In this document: positions 45,859 to 58,700 of the stretch, piece after piece
How the letters are laid out: each line of letters opens with the position of its first letter
Position numbering within the stretch: position 1 is the first letter of the stretch
NCBI RefSeq assembly: GCF_965363235.1
Contig: NC_134841.1
Location: 32,021,440 to 32,085,439 of the forward strand
Reading direction: 5' to 3'
DNA length: 64,000 nt
From: Mytilus galloprovincialis
Taxonomy: Eukaryota > Mollusca > Bivalvia > Mytilida > Mytilidae
The notes under the pieces: generated by a model
Databases searched by the model: none
Seen by the model: only the letters and a program-made list of their open reading frames with translations
What the model was told of the DNA's origin: nothing
Translations under genes and position numbers: made by a program

Positions 45859-47047
45859 AGCTCACCTGACCTGAAAGGTCAAGTGAGCTTTTCTGATCAC
45901 TTGGCGTCCGTCGTCTGTAAACTTTTACAAAAATCTTCTCCTCTGAAACTACTGGGCCAAATTTAACCAAACTTAGCCACAATCATCCTTGGGGTATCTA
46001 AAAATAGAACACAGGGGTAAAATGTATATTTTGGCTTATATCTTTGAAACCAAAGCATTTAGAGCAAATCTGACAGGCAGTGAAATTGTTTATCAGGTCA
46101 AGATCTATCTGCCCTGAAATTTTCAGACGAATCGGACAACGTGTTGTTGGGTTGCTGCCCCTGAATTGGTTATTTTAAGGAAATTTTGCAGTTTTTGGTT
46201 ATTATCTTGAATACTATTATAGATAGAGATAAACTGTAAACACCAATAATGTTCAGCAAAGTAAGACCTACAAATAAGTCAATATGTACAAAATTGTCAG
46301 TCGACCCCTTTAGGAGTAATTGCCCTTTATAGTCAATTTTTAACAACGTTTCGTCATTTTTTGTAACTTGTACAAAAATCTTCTTCTCTGAAACTACTTG
46401 GCCAAATTTAACAAAACTTGGCCACAATTATCATTGTGGTATATAGTTTTAAAAATGTGTCCGATGACCCCGCCCACCAAACAAAATGGCCGACATGGCT
46501 AAAATGAGAACATAGTGGTAAAATGCAGTTTTTGCTTTATATGTTTGAAACTAAGACATTTAGGGCAAATCTTTCAAGATTTAAAAATGTCCATCAGAAT
46601 AAGATCTATCCCCTCACAAATTTTCAGATGAATCCGACAACCCGTTGTTGGGTTGCTGCCCTAAAATTGGTAATTTTAAGGAAATTTTGCAGTTTTTTGT
46701 TATTATCTTGAATACTATTATAGATAGAGATAAACTGTAAACAGCAATAATGTTCAGCAAAGTAAGATCTACAAATAAGTGAACATGATCAAAATTGTTA
46801 GAGGACCCCTTAAGGAGTTATTGCGCTTTATGGTCAATATTGAACAACTTTTCATCATTTTTGTAACTTTGTGTACAAAAATCTTCTTTTCTAAAACTAT
46901 GGGCCAAATTTAACCAAACTTGGCCACAATCATTTCTAGGGTATCTATTTAAAAAAAAGTGTCTAATGACCCCGCCTACCAACCAAGATGGCCGACATCG
47001 GTAAATACAGTAACAGGTGAGCGACACAGGCTCTTGAGAGCCTCTAG
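45859..47047 (+). mobile_element. Pearl/CvE- or Helentron-like element, copy 2
   Basis: Starts AGCTCACCTGACCTG and ends with hairpin AGGCTCTTGAGAGCCT plus CTAG. Repeat E continues on both sides (ATAAGCATTTTTT | ... | TTTTGGTTTTTGCACAA), so both boundaries are precise and the insertion is between T residues. Inside, three ~450-500-bp tandem units each begin AAAATCTTCT(C/T)(C/T)TCT (about 45930, 46375 and 46878). There is no transposase or helicase frame. Confidence 0.65.
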
Positions 47048-48345
47048 TTTTGGTTTTTGCACAATAACTTAAGTATAAGTTAATAGAAATCTATGAAATT
47101 TGAACACAAGGTGTATGACCACAAAAGGAAGGTTTGGATTGATTTTGGGAGTTTTGGTCCCAACAAATTAGGGGCCAAAAGGGTCCAAAATTAAACTTTG
47201 TTTTGATTTCATCAAAAATTGAACTATTTGATATACAGAATCTAACTGTATATTTAGATTCTTTATTTTTGGTCTCGTTTTCAAATTGAATTCTTGGGGT
47301 TCTTTGATATGCTGAATCTAAACATGTACTTAGTTTTTTTTATTATGGGCCCAGTTTTCAAGTTGGTCCAAATTGGAAAATTCAATATATAGGGTTCTTC
47401 AATATGCTGAATCTAACCATGTGTTTAGATTTTTAATATTTAGGACCGGTTATCAAATTGGTGTACATTGAGGTCTAAAGGGTCCAAAATTGAACTTTAT
47501 TTGAATTTATCAAAAATTTAATTCTTTGGGTTCTTTGATATGATGATTCTACTAACCATGTATTTAGATTTTGGATATTGGAATACCACAAAGGGATGGT
47601 AAGAATTGTCTTTGGGAGTTATGGCTCAAACCGTTAAGGAATAAGGTGCAAAAAAAAGGGGGAAAAGGGTTTCCAGGTTAATGGACAATTACTTAAGTAC
47701 AAAACATAATTTAAAAGCAGTGTAAAGGTTGGTAATTGAAACTCATTTTAATAGCTCACCTAAACTGCTCTTAAATTATGTATATTGGAAATTTGCCAAA
47801 AACTTTGTTATAAATAAATTCCATTGGAAATTTGCCAAAAACTTTAGTTTAATGAACTTCATTGGAAATTTGCACATATAAAATGTTGCATTGGAGTTAT
47901 CTTTCATTGTCCAGAATAGTAGTCAAATCAACTTAAATCATGACTGTATGACATTTTGTATTTTATGATGTATTTAAATGAGTAGTTATTGTTAAAAATT
48001 CCCTTAGAATTTTGAATTGAGATCATTTTTGGAATTAGGGAAAGGGAGAGGTGAAAAAAAATTAGTGGGGTTCAGTTTTTCTTATTTCAGAAATGAAAAA
48101 GAAAATTTCTTCAAATATCAAAGGATTAATATTCAACAGCATAGTGAATTGCTCAAAAGCCCAAAAAACATTTTAAGTTCATTAGACCACATTCAGTATG
48201 CATCAGAAACCTATGCTGTGTCAACTATTTAATCACAATCCAAATTTAGAGCTGTATCCAGTTTGAATGGTGTGTCCATACTAGCCCCAACCGTTCAGGG
48301 TTCGACCTCTGCTGTCGTATAAAGCTGCGCCCTAGGAAGCATCTG

Positions 48346-48475
48346 TAGCCCTTTTCACAAAAAATCTTATTAAGTGTAAAATTAATCTTACGATAAAAAT
48401 ATTTAGTTGAATTGTTAAGGAATATTTTAGACTTACGATAAATTTTACACTTAAGATTTTTTGTGAAAAGGGCTA
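48346..48475. mobile_element. 130-bp fold-back MITE
   Basis: Ends TAGCCCTTTTCACAAAAAAT and its exact complement, with inverted similarity of about 55 bp per arm and almost no loop. CTG flanks both sides (48343-48345 and 48476-48478). The host reads AGCATCTG|...|CTGGTTATTGG, matching the uninterrupted host copy at 52580 (AGCATCTGG). Confidence 0.85.
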
Positions 48476-48521
48476 CTGGTTATTGGTTTTTGCACAATAA
48501 CTTTAGTATGAGTAAATAGAA

Positions 48522-48660
48522 AATGCCTGTACCAAGTCAGGAATATGACAGTTGTTATCCATTCGTTTGATGTGTTTGGACTTTTGATTTTGCCTTTTGA
48601 TTTTTGATTTTCCTATTTGAATTTCCCTCGGAGTTCAGTATTTTTGTGTTTTTACTTTTT
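48522..48660 (+). repeat. Mussel repeat F fragment
   Basis: Contains CCTGTACCAAGTCAGGAATA, TTTGGACTTTTGATTTTGCC and CTCGGAGTTCAGTATTTTTG, matching 34545-34690. Confidence 0.55.
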
Positions 48661-48850
48661 TCTATGATATTTATACACAAGGTTTATGACCACAAAAAAA
48701 GAAGGTGTGGATTGATTTTGGGAGTTTTGGTCCAAACAGTTTAGGAATTAGGGGCCAAAAGGGTGAATTAAACATTGTTTGATTTCATTAAAAATTGAAT
48801 TATTGGGGTTCTTTGATATGCCGAATCTAATCGTGTATTTAGATTCTTAA

Positions 48851-51800
48851 AGGGAAACTTCGCAAAAAAATCAAAAATTGATATTATGTTCATTCTGTAT
48901 AAAAATGCTCAAATTCATAGATATTAAAGTTTTATTCCGCTAGATAAGCGATCACCATCGATTTTAAATTTAGAGTATCAATTCTCTGTGTTCGGCCATT
49001 TTGTCTTCTTTCTCGATTAATAACAACGATATGTCTATAAACCACAAAGGAACAAAACGACAGTAACCGATGTAGTCGTAATTGCGTGTCGATATCTTGT
49101 CACTCGTACGGTTGTTTTATCCGACTAACTAACTTGATACGGAAAATATTCTTATTTTTTTTTAATTACCATGGTCTGTTGTTTTTAAACTGTTAATATT
49201 GGAATTAGGTAAAAAGTCAAAGTTGAAATCATAAATAAGTGTTCCGTGAAAATTGTTTTCGAAAATCTAATTTGTTCATAATCCTTTAAAGTAATAAACT
49301 TTTTTTCAAAAAAATTCTGATCTTCACTCATCTGATCACCAGCATGGCTAAAGGTATTACTTCCAAAGGTATTGTGAGGGGTGTGAGGTGACACGTCCAG
49401 GTATTGAAAGCGATTTCCTGTCGGGCTTGCAAGTTCATGCATCGTTTCACTTCTGCAGGTATTGATCAGTGTACACGGCCGATAACTTATAACTTTCCAT
49501 TTTGAACTATCAGATGTATAATATACAAGTCTGTCTTACTTGTCATTACTAAACTCATACGCTTGTTTATAAATAACATTTCTGGTGTAAAGAATATTAT
49601 TTATAAAAATATAAATAATACCCCAAAAAATAAGATTTGATGAAATTAAAATCTATTTAAATATTTTTTCCAAGGGTGAATTTGGGAAAATGTAATATAT
49701 ACTCGTTGTCAATAGTGAAGGACAGAGTGGAACATACCAGAAATATTGATTTAAAAAATGAACGCACTTGTCGACGATTCGTTTATACGACTGGGTAGAA
49801 AGTTACGGAACTATAGCGCAATTTAAAATATATACATGTATACATTGAACATAAGACAAAAATATATATTTTGAATAAATTGGGGTAAAAGTTTTGTAAA
49901 TAGACTAGTCCACGTATGCCAACAGTATGTAATCATCGAATGTCGATAGACTATTGTATACTAAAAGAAGAAGAAAAAGAGAACCAATTTGATTTAAATA
50001 CAGGTCTATGTATAACTTGCTTTGGTTCATCGAAGTTGTGGACATAGTAAAATCACAGATTTATATTTCAATAAAGTTGTTCTCGAACAAAGGAAGGAAT
50101 TCGTCATCGCAATTGTTATATATGCCACTGGACGGACACTAATTATAAAAATAAATTGCTTGTCCGCTATAAGGGTATTCTTGTCAGATAAAAGACTTTT
50201 AGTTATATTAATAAAATAGGGAAATATGACATTAAATTGGTTCTGTCTTTTTTTTAAAACACCGTTAAAAAGATGTGTGTCTAAGGTGAACGCTTCAAGA
50301 ACCCTGTAATACTAGTACGAGAGTATAGCATGTAAACATTCCTTCTCAATAATATGGTTGTATTGGAAATCTTTTCATACAGATTGGCAACTCATGGTCC
50401 GATATGCATGTAATATTTGCCACATGACGCCCATAGTTCTTTCTACCATTATCATCTTATTCTTTAATATTGCTGTTAACATCGATGGTTCACACCCAAA
50501 CAAAATGGGAGTGATGTACCTTCAGAGCTTCTCCGTGTTATAACTTGTGAATCTTAATATATAGACGAAATTTCGGTATTGAAATGAATCTACATCTCAC
50601 AAACAGGATGTTTAACTAACGATTTTGAGTAATCCCCTAACGAACCAATATAAACGTATGGCAAGATATAACCATGATTGAAAGAATTAAGTTTTTGTCA
50701 GACGCAAGAACTCATCACTATCATAAATGTATACGTATATATGCATGCAGTTTCAAATATCAAGAACAAGCGGTCGATGTCGATAGTCCGTTTTCTAACT
50801 GTTTAGAGTTAGACATGTCACTTGTTCATTCTTGGAAGCCTTCATATTCCCCGTCCAACGATTGGAACTCTTTCTGGTTGTGTTGACTATATATGCTTGT
50901 ATGGTTATTCTGTCGTTTATCTGTACAACTGGTTGCATTTCCTCTCCTTTCCCAACAAACAAGCTAACGAAACGCTACTAGTCTGCTTTCTCTGGAGCTC
51001 ATCCTCAATGGCGCTTATACATGTATACTAATAATGATTGTTTCAAGAACAACGATGTAGGGACGAACTATTCTAATTTCGTCAATATCAGTTATGCATG
51101 ACTAAAATATAAGTTTTATTACAACAACTGTATTTGGTCTCGAATGTATGTTAACTAATTTAATGTGTTTTTATAGACTAGCTCAAATCCTCATCCACAC
51201 CGAGATTTATGCCAAACGGTAGACATATTTTAGGTACTAATTAAGTAATTAAATGAACAATATTATTGATAATAATAATTAATCATTAATGTGCAAAGAT
51301 TAAAAAACAACAGTAGATTTTCTTAATTTGTATTTATTATATTCCGCCTCGGTAGAGTTATCTTCAAATAGTTTCAGATATTAATTAATACATGGGTTTC
51401 AAAAGTCTAAATGTAAGTATTCTCGTACATTTTTTTGCATAATAAAGACAATCAAAATGCTTTGGTAAAGCTATTTCTAATTTCTAAGTTCCCCTTTTTT
51501 ATGAGACATAAATCAAGGACAAGAGGTGTATATCATTTCATTCTGACACATGAATTAAGTTTCCTGTCTTTAACCGAAAATTGTTTATTTCTTAGTAAAT
51601 TAATTTATTTGAATTCAAATAAATAATAGCACCAAATATAATTAAATAATTCCACGGCGATCTATTTTCATTTGTCACCAACTTGAATATGTATTTTAAA
51701 TGTGTGTATTAAATGCTCCCTAGTTTTATAATCCACTGATCCGAATAGACAGTCACACCTGGCAAGGTGTGCCCTAGAGGCGTGGTTAACATGATACCGA

Positions 51801-52387
51801 AGTGCAAATAACAATTTACCTTTCAACAAGCCATATACGAGTTTTGCCACAGAACCGTGAATACACACATCGTATAAACCTAGTCATAGCAGAGACAGTA
51901 AAAGGTCAATAAGAGTACACCAACATGTTGTCTTTACAGATTATTGTACTTTAATTTGTTCACCTTATCAGTCCGAAAATGCATTAATTAAAAATAAATT
52001 TATAACATTTTGTGTTGTCTAAAAAATTAATTTGAATATATACGTTTAACATAGAAAATTTATCTCATGAATATGTACAATTGCACGTCTGTGCGTTTTA
52101 TCTTCTTATTATCGGCTGGTTATTAGATAAAGCAAAAGTCATCAACGCGCTTACGATTACGTTAAAATATGATTAAAAACCAAGACTTTTAATGATTGTA
52201 TTTTAAATCCCGGCATGCAAAAACCAGGAGAAAACGTCACGACCTACAGGAAGTTGTTAATATTTTTTCATTGATTATTGAATTTCTCCTTTATTACTGC
52301 AATTATAGCGATAAAACTTTGTGAATATATATATTATGTCATAATGAACATATTTAAACCATAAGTAAAAAATCGCGAATTTTCCCT
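48851..52387. mobile_element. 3.5 kb TTAA-flanked TIR element (piggyBac/Kolobok-type)
   Basis: Begins AGGGAAACTTCGC and ends GCGAATTTTCCCT, with imperfect inverted similarity running inward about 45 bp to ATGTTCATT. TTAA is at 48847-48850 and 52388-52391. Repeat E is interrupted exactly at that TTAA. Small frames inside (for example 85 codons at 49442-49185 on the minus strand, MHELASPTGNRFQ...) have no domain I recognise, so it is probably a deleted, non-autonomous copy. Confidence 0.8.
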
Positions 52388-52391
52388 TTAA

Positions 52392-53399
52392 ATTTTGCTC
52401 CCGTTCTCAAATTGGTCTACATTGTGGTCTAAAGGGTCCAAAATAAGTTTTTAAACCACATTCATTCAGTGTCAACTATTTAATCACAATCCAAATTCAG
52501 AGCTGTATCGAGCTTAAATGTTGTGTCCATACTTGCCCCAACTGTTCAGGGTTCAACCTCTGCTGTCGTATCAAGCTGCACCCTGCAGAGCATCTGGTTT
52601 AAAGAGTAATTTGTAAAATTATGTGGAAGATGCATTGTTAGTGCTCTCACATGTACAATTCTTTCAGATTTTTTATAAGGATACGATTGCTTTTAAGCAA
52701 TCTGTAGACTTATACCATTAACTCAGGACCATGCCCTCACGTCAACCGTTTTATTCTAAACATCAAGGAAAATATCAGATTCTTGAGATTGTCTTGCTTT
52801 AAATGGTATAAAAACAAAAGGATTGAATTTAAACAACTGTCCTATAATGTTCTTCTCATAATGATCATAAATACAGCCCAAACAACAACTTCCAAAAGAC
52901 CAAAAAAAGTGAAAAAGTATATAGTACTATATACCATACTAAGCAGGTTGACTTTTTTTATAGTTTTTTTCAATTATGTCTAGATTGAACCAAATAGAAA
53001 ATGCGTGTGGATTTTAATTTTTTTGTTTGGGAGGTGGGGAAGAATGCGTTTTTTTTTTATTAATGGCAATGGCTATCTTTCTCCCCGAAGCTAACAAAGG
53101 TTTTTGATTCTTAAACTTTATCTGTCATGGATAAAGTTTTTAGGAGAGGTAAAGAAAAGTTGAATTGAAGTCGCCGGTTGATCCGTTTTTAGGAGTACAG
53201 AATAATATGCTATATATCGGACGCCATAACTATTTTGGGTTGACCGTTGTTGAATATCCGTTTCAAACATGATAGCGGATATTTCTTTATGTCGTGACTA
53301 CAGCCCGGTTCCTTTTTCACGAATGTGATCTACCGTATTAGATTCATTACCGAGTTTGTACTAGCATGAACAACACGACGGGTGCAACATGTGGAGCAG
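52392..53399. other. End of repeat E, then AT-rich sequence; no gene recognised
   Basis: 52392-52680 continues repeat E (CTGTTCAGGGTTCAACCTCT). From 52700 onward I see only chance frames. Confidence 0.5.
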
Positions 53400-53585
53400 T
53401 ATCTGCCTACCCTTTCGAACACTTGAGACCGTGAGAGCACTCCCAGTTTTTGGTGGTGTTCATGCTTAGTCTTTATTTTCTATGTTGTGTTTTGTGTAGT
53501 ATTGTTTGTCTGTTTATCTTTTTTATTTTTTAGCCATGGCGTTAATTTTTTGTCAGTTTGTTTTTCAATTTATGAGTTTGAACAT
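53400..53585 (+). repeat. Mussel repeat H fragment
   Basis: Contains CTCCCAGTTTTTGGTGGTGT and GTATTGTTTGTCTGTTTATC, matching 33184-33393. Confidence 0.5.
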
Positions 53586-54562
53586 TGCCAGGCGACATAT
53601 TATTTAGTTTCAACAAAGTAATTTAATTCTATATATAAAAGTTTGTTCAATTCAATCAAAATACTTTAGATTCAATAACTTGTGTTTATGAATAAATTGG
53701 GTAGAAAGAATGTTGTAGTGACAAAGATTCTCAAAAAAGTAAGCCAATTATCATCGGCTCGCCTTTATGACGTCATTTACCAGATAGAGAGAATCGCCTG
53801 TGTTCCTGCACTATTTAAGTTCACCGAGCCTCTTCGTGATCGTCACAGTGCAGGATCAACTAGAAATAATGTTTGTTTCGTAAGAACTAGTTAATGACGA
53901 CAGTCCTCAATACCAATTCAAAAACTAAATTTGCCGAATAAGTCGACAATACAGCATCATATTATTTCAACTACTCGCTCAGCATGGAAGGTGTGACGAT
54001 GCCCTTAAACGCACGAATAATGGTAACTAAAACCAAAGTTTTGGACGGAAATGCAACGAACTCGAAAGATGGTCTATTTGACTGCACAAGTTGTAAACTG
54101 TATATAAAATGTAAAGCCTTAATTTCTCCCACTCTGATATGTCCCGCATCCAATCTTATAAAAAATCAAGACTTCTGATGGGTCAAGACTTGATGTGCGA
54201 CATATCATAATGTGAGTTTATACAGGATTTAATTTCAATTTGATTGGCTCACTTCGATAATGCAAGTCTCTTTAGTGATACTCAATGCTTAAATATTTGA
54301 ATGTCCAGGTAATTTCGCAAACAAAGAACTTCCATCCTACATCAGTGAATTAAACTTTACCATGATTAATAAAATCGATATAAAAATTTCCGATATGGCA
54401 CTGGAATTAAAGTCAGAGTTCCAAAATTAAATAAAAAAAACCTCCTGATAGTTCATGGAAAATGTTTGATATTCGGTAAAATTACTTTTGATTCACAATA
54501 ACCGATCGGAAGACTGGTAAATATGCAAGAATTATTAATAGATATTTATAAAGTAACTTTTC
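53586..54562. other. 3' flank of the HSPA12-like gene, no gene recognised
   Basis: Only chance frames on both strands (longest 70 codons at 53682). Confidence 0.5.
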
Positions 54563-54568
54563 TTTATT
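54563..54568 (-). terminator. Poly(A) signal of the HSPA12-like gene
   Basis: AATAAA on the minus strand, about 150 bp past the stop codon at 54719. Its position is typical for a short 3' UTR. Confidence 0.55.
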
Positions 54569-54718
54569 GAAAATAGTATAACATTTTAGTGTTAGATTAT
54601 AACTTGATTAGTAAACACTTCTCATTTATATCAATCTGTTGTGTATTTAAAATAATTATCAAACGGATTGTTTCATTATAATTGTTAATATTCTCCATGC
54701 TTGATTATTTCTTAAATC

Positions 54719-55773
54719 TCAAATAAGCTTGAAGTTTGCCTCGCATGTAGATCCATGAAGTTCTTCCCGAGCTGTCATGCTTATTTCTGTATTTCCGAAA
54801 ATGAATTCGACTGCTACCCAACGTTGCTCCTCGGATGGAAATGGAATTGATATTACCGCCTCTCCAATCAAATGACAGCCTTCCTCGTCGACATAGGTAG
54901 GATTTTTCTTGCTTGAAGCATAAATCCTAAACCCCATGCCACTTTGATTTGGAAGTACAGTGCTGTACCTGTCATTTATTTTAGTCCCTATTGGAACGCA
55001 TTTGTCTTGTTCAATGATCATACAAAATACATTTCCGCATCTCTCTTCGCCATTAACTATGGTTTTTCGGGAGAGATCGTAAAGGGAAGAATCAAAGGGT
55101 CTACTAACATCTGTACCATAGGAAAAGCGCATGACACGCGAAGCAATATAGTCAGGTTTGTGCCCAAACAGAACTGCCCCTTTCAGTACAGATAATCCAG
55201 CTTCTTCTGGTATAACAATGCGCTTGTTTGTAAATTCTTTTTTCATGGCTGTTTGTATAAGAGGGCATTCGGCGAATCCTCCAACCAACAGTAAAAGTGG
55301 AACATCTCTGACTACAGACTTTCTTAGGACATCTTTGACTAATTTTATTATGTTGTTTACAGTCGACGAAAACAAATTTTTCATAATTTTCGCATCTACT
55401 CTTAGTTTGTCTCCTCGGAGTGCAATTTGGTTGGCAAAGGGCGATGCCTCTATCATCGATTTAAGACTTTCATTTTGATGTTTTTCGCAAAGAGTATTGA
55501 TGGTTGCACAGGGAACGGTGAAGTTTACCTTTCCGGATGTGGTTGATTCTATTTTGCGCTTTACAGTTTCGAACTCTCGAAGCAAATCTAAATAGGCAGA
55601 TGGATCCTCTTGTTTCAGAAGGTTGATTAAAGGTGCACCAAGAATTTTAACTATCATCTGAACGAATGCATTATCAACAGATGTTCCACCACAATCACCC
55701 CCACTGGCATGACACAGCTCTTTTAGATGACCTCCTTCTAGTTTTTCGTGTACTGTTATATCTGCAGTGCCAC
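54719..55773 (-). CDS. HSPA12-like gene, terminal coding exon 4
   Basis: Acceptor ATGTTCTTTAG at 55774. The exon begins with the last two bases of a glycine codon and encodes 350 residues plus the stop, including TADITVHEKLEGGHLKEL, ASGGDCGGTSVDNAF and the VGGFAECPL adenosine motif. The last residues are ANFKLI. The Met at 55657 is internal. Confidence 0.92.
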
Positions 55774-58700
55774 CTAAAGAACATAAAATGAATTGAAGGA
55801 CACGACAGAAAAATCACAAGCCGGAAAGCAATCTAATACCACCGCATTCACAGACTAAAGTCATACACATTTATAGTCTTGAGATTATGTCTGTTCATAT
55901 AACAACAACGGCATTTGTCCAAAAGACATATAATCTTTATTAAAACACTCGTTATTAGATTCACATATATTTACTGTAATAAGGTATTAAATAGCAAAAT
56001 CTAAGCATATTTCGAATAATTCACTGCAAATTTATCAGAGTGTGAAGATGACTCAAAACTACATAGTACATTCTTGCTGGATTTTAGAGAAATATGAGCT
56101 ATTATTAAATTATTAAAATTACTAAATTTTCTTTCGGATACGATAATTCATATAGGTTAAAAGTCTTTTCTCTATGCAAAATTTAAAATTTTCAATATTT
56201 TCCCCAACAGAAATATTTCCCTGAATAAACTAGTATGATAAAATATTAAAAAAAAAAAATAGATTAATAAGGTATAGACAGTTTAAATTGTCATGTACCA
56301 AGTCAGGAATATGGCAGTTGTTATCAAATAGTTAGTTTCTATGTATGTTTCCGTTTGTTTTGTTGCACTTCAGTTTTTCTGTTGTTCCTTTGTTTTCCTT
56401 TTAAAAGTGATGCGTTTTCCTTGGTTTTAGTATTTTTGTCTCCCAATCCGTGGCAATCGATTTATGATTTTTGAACAGCGATATACTACTGTTGCCATTA
56501 TTTATACATACCACTAAAATTTTGCATGCGTGACTTAACACAACTAAGATTTTACAAATGAAATACTTAATTAGTTTAAGATTTTTTATGCATACCACTT
56601 AGGTAAAATGGCGGAGTTCCTTAACTTAAGGATGTACTTAGGTAAGGTTAGGTGAAAATTAATAAATTGAGAAGTTAAAATTCATACTATAAGCTGGTAG
56701 AGCACCAATTAAGAATAAAATTAAGCTAAAAATATTGATAGGTCATGGACCTCTTTTTCGAGATATTTGAGATTTAAAATATGGCGGGAAAAGGCTAACT
56801 CGGACTTTTACCTTATATTTGCATTGGTATTATTGGGTCTCAAAATATTGAAAGGTCATGGACCTCCTTTTCGAGATAATTGAGATTTAAAATATGGCGG
56901 GAAAAGGCTAACTCGGACTTTTACCTTATATTTGCATTGGTATTATTGGGTCTCAAAAAAAAAAAGAAAGAAAATCAAGAATCTTCTAATATTTTGGTAA
57001 ATGACCTTTCATAATGCTGTTTAGTATTATATGAAAAAATAAATGGGTGTTATGGGGCAAAATATTTTACATTGTTTTTTTATAGAAAAACACGAAGGAG
57101 TTTGAACATTTGACACAAATTCCAAAACCTCACCTAAGTACACCCTTAAGTGTTTACTGTAGGAAATCAAAATCTTAACTTAAGAAGCTTTATGCATACG
57201 GGTCAAGAGATGTAATTTATCTTAATTTCAGCTCCCTATGTGTTATCATTATAGTTGCTGATTTTTTACCACTACATAACGTTCTTCTTTGGACAGCCAT
57301 AATATCAAGGCTATATAACAGGGGAAAAAAATTGAGTTAAAAATATAAGAAGCGCTTGAATGTTTTCCATAGCAATTAGCTGATAAAATGTGTATGTTTT
57401 CAGCATTGCTTCGCGATAATTTTGTCTCTTAAACGAAAACTTGCAATTGATTTCAAATTGGAACCAAATCGTGCCAATATCTCTGTTTATCACGAGTACT
57501 TATGTATACTCAAGATATCCAGTAGCAATGTTAATTAATTTGGAGAGTTGCAAAGGGTTCTTCATCTTACTATATCGCCATTTTGAAACAACTTTTGTCA
57601 ACCTATTAGAATAAAAGTTGCTCATATTGTTTGCTTATCGCTGTTTCCAAGCGGCATAAAGCAATGTCAAATGAAAATACAAGAACCATCGGAGGTTTGT
57701 ACAAGTCTGTGGCATTAAATAAGTCTTACTTTTTAACATATTATAGATTTAAATATTAGCAGAAAAGGGGAGTGGGTAAAAATGGTGACTTATGGTTTTT
57801 AAAAAATGAACACGTCATATATATCCTCAGCGCTTATCTGGATTTATTTTCATCATAAAATATCAAAACCATACAAGTTTATGCAAAAGATGTATATGAA
57901 CCAGAAAAGGTGAAGAGCTATATTACCTAAAAGGGCATTCACATGACATTATTAGATATATCAAACTTAGTTCAACCTAGGGAGTTGAATACTTTGATTT
58001 CTTAATAAATTATCTCTTTATTAAAATACAATTTATAAAAAATGTATTATTATAACTAATCCTGTAAGATATTGACAATTCCATTCCTATTGTTGATCAC
58101 TTTAGGAAAATAATTTCGGTTTTTAAATGACTGATAATATTAGCCATGTTGTCTAATCTAATTATTCTATTAAACCTTTTCAATATCTCTCGACACCGAC
58201 TAATGACACCTACAGTTTACAGGTAAAATGAATGGGTCGTCTCAAAGACAAAAAAACATCCCGATTCTCATTGCGTAACATATTGGATTGGCGGTTATAT
58301 ACTGAGTTAACTATATATAGCTTCAGAATATATATTAACCAAATAAATAAATAAATAAATATATATATCTCTATCATATAATCTTCTTATTTTGTATGTA
58401 TTTAGAAGAAATTTCATGTTGAATGATAAAAAAATTTATACTGCAATCAGTATGCATCCCTTCAATTTAATGATTATATGAGTCTTCACCAAATATTTGC
58501 CGCATGCTAGTAATGATCGTTGGTGTAATAGGTTTTATGAAATTTTTCAAAATTTGTAAAAAAATAATTACTTTCAAGACCGTCCGTCCGTCCGTATCAC
58601 ACTTGTGAACACGACCAACTTGGTGTTTTTTCACCGAACTTCACCTTAGTTGATGTACATATTCAATTTCTGGAGCGAAAATCACATAATGATTGTTAAA

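Larger units (their letters stand above)
41270..52680. repeat. Mussel repeat E, split into pieces by nested insertions
   Basis: Host pieces at 41270-41470, 45063-45858, 47048-48345, 48476-48846 and 52392-52680 share phrases such as GGGAGTTTTGGTCCCAACA, TTAGGAATTAGGGGCCAAAA and CCGTTCAGGGTTCGACCTCT. The intervening blocks are other elements with their own ends. The reading is that one long mussel repeat was hit at least four times. Its class is unresolved. Confidence 0.6.

Noticed and set aside
49185-49442. 85-codon frame inside the TTAA element considered as a transposase remnant
   Set aside because: I could not find a catalytic or DNA-binding motif. It is only mentioned in the element entry.
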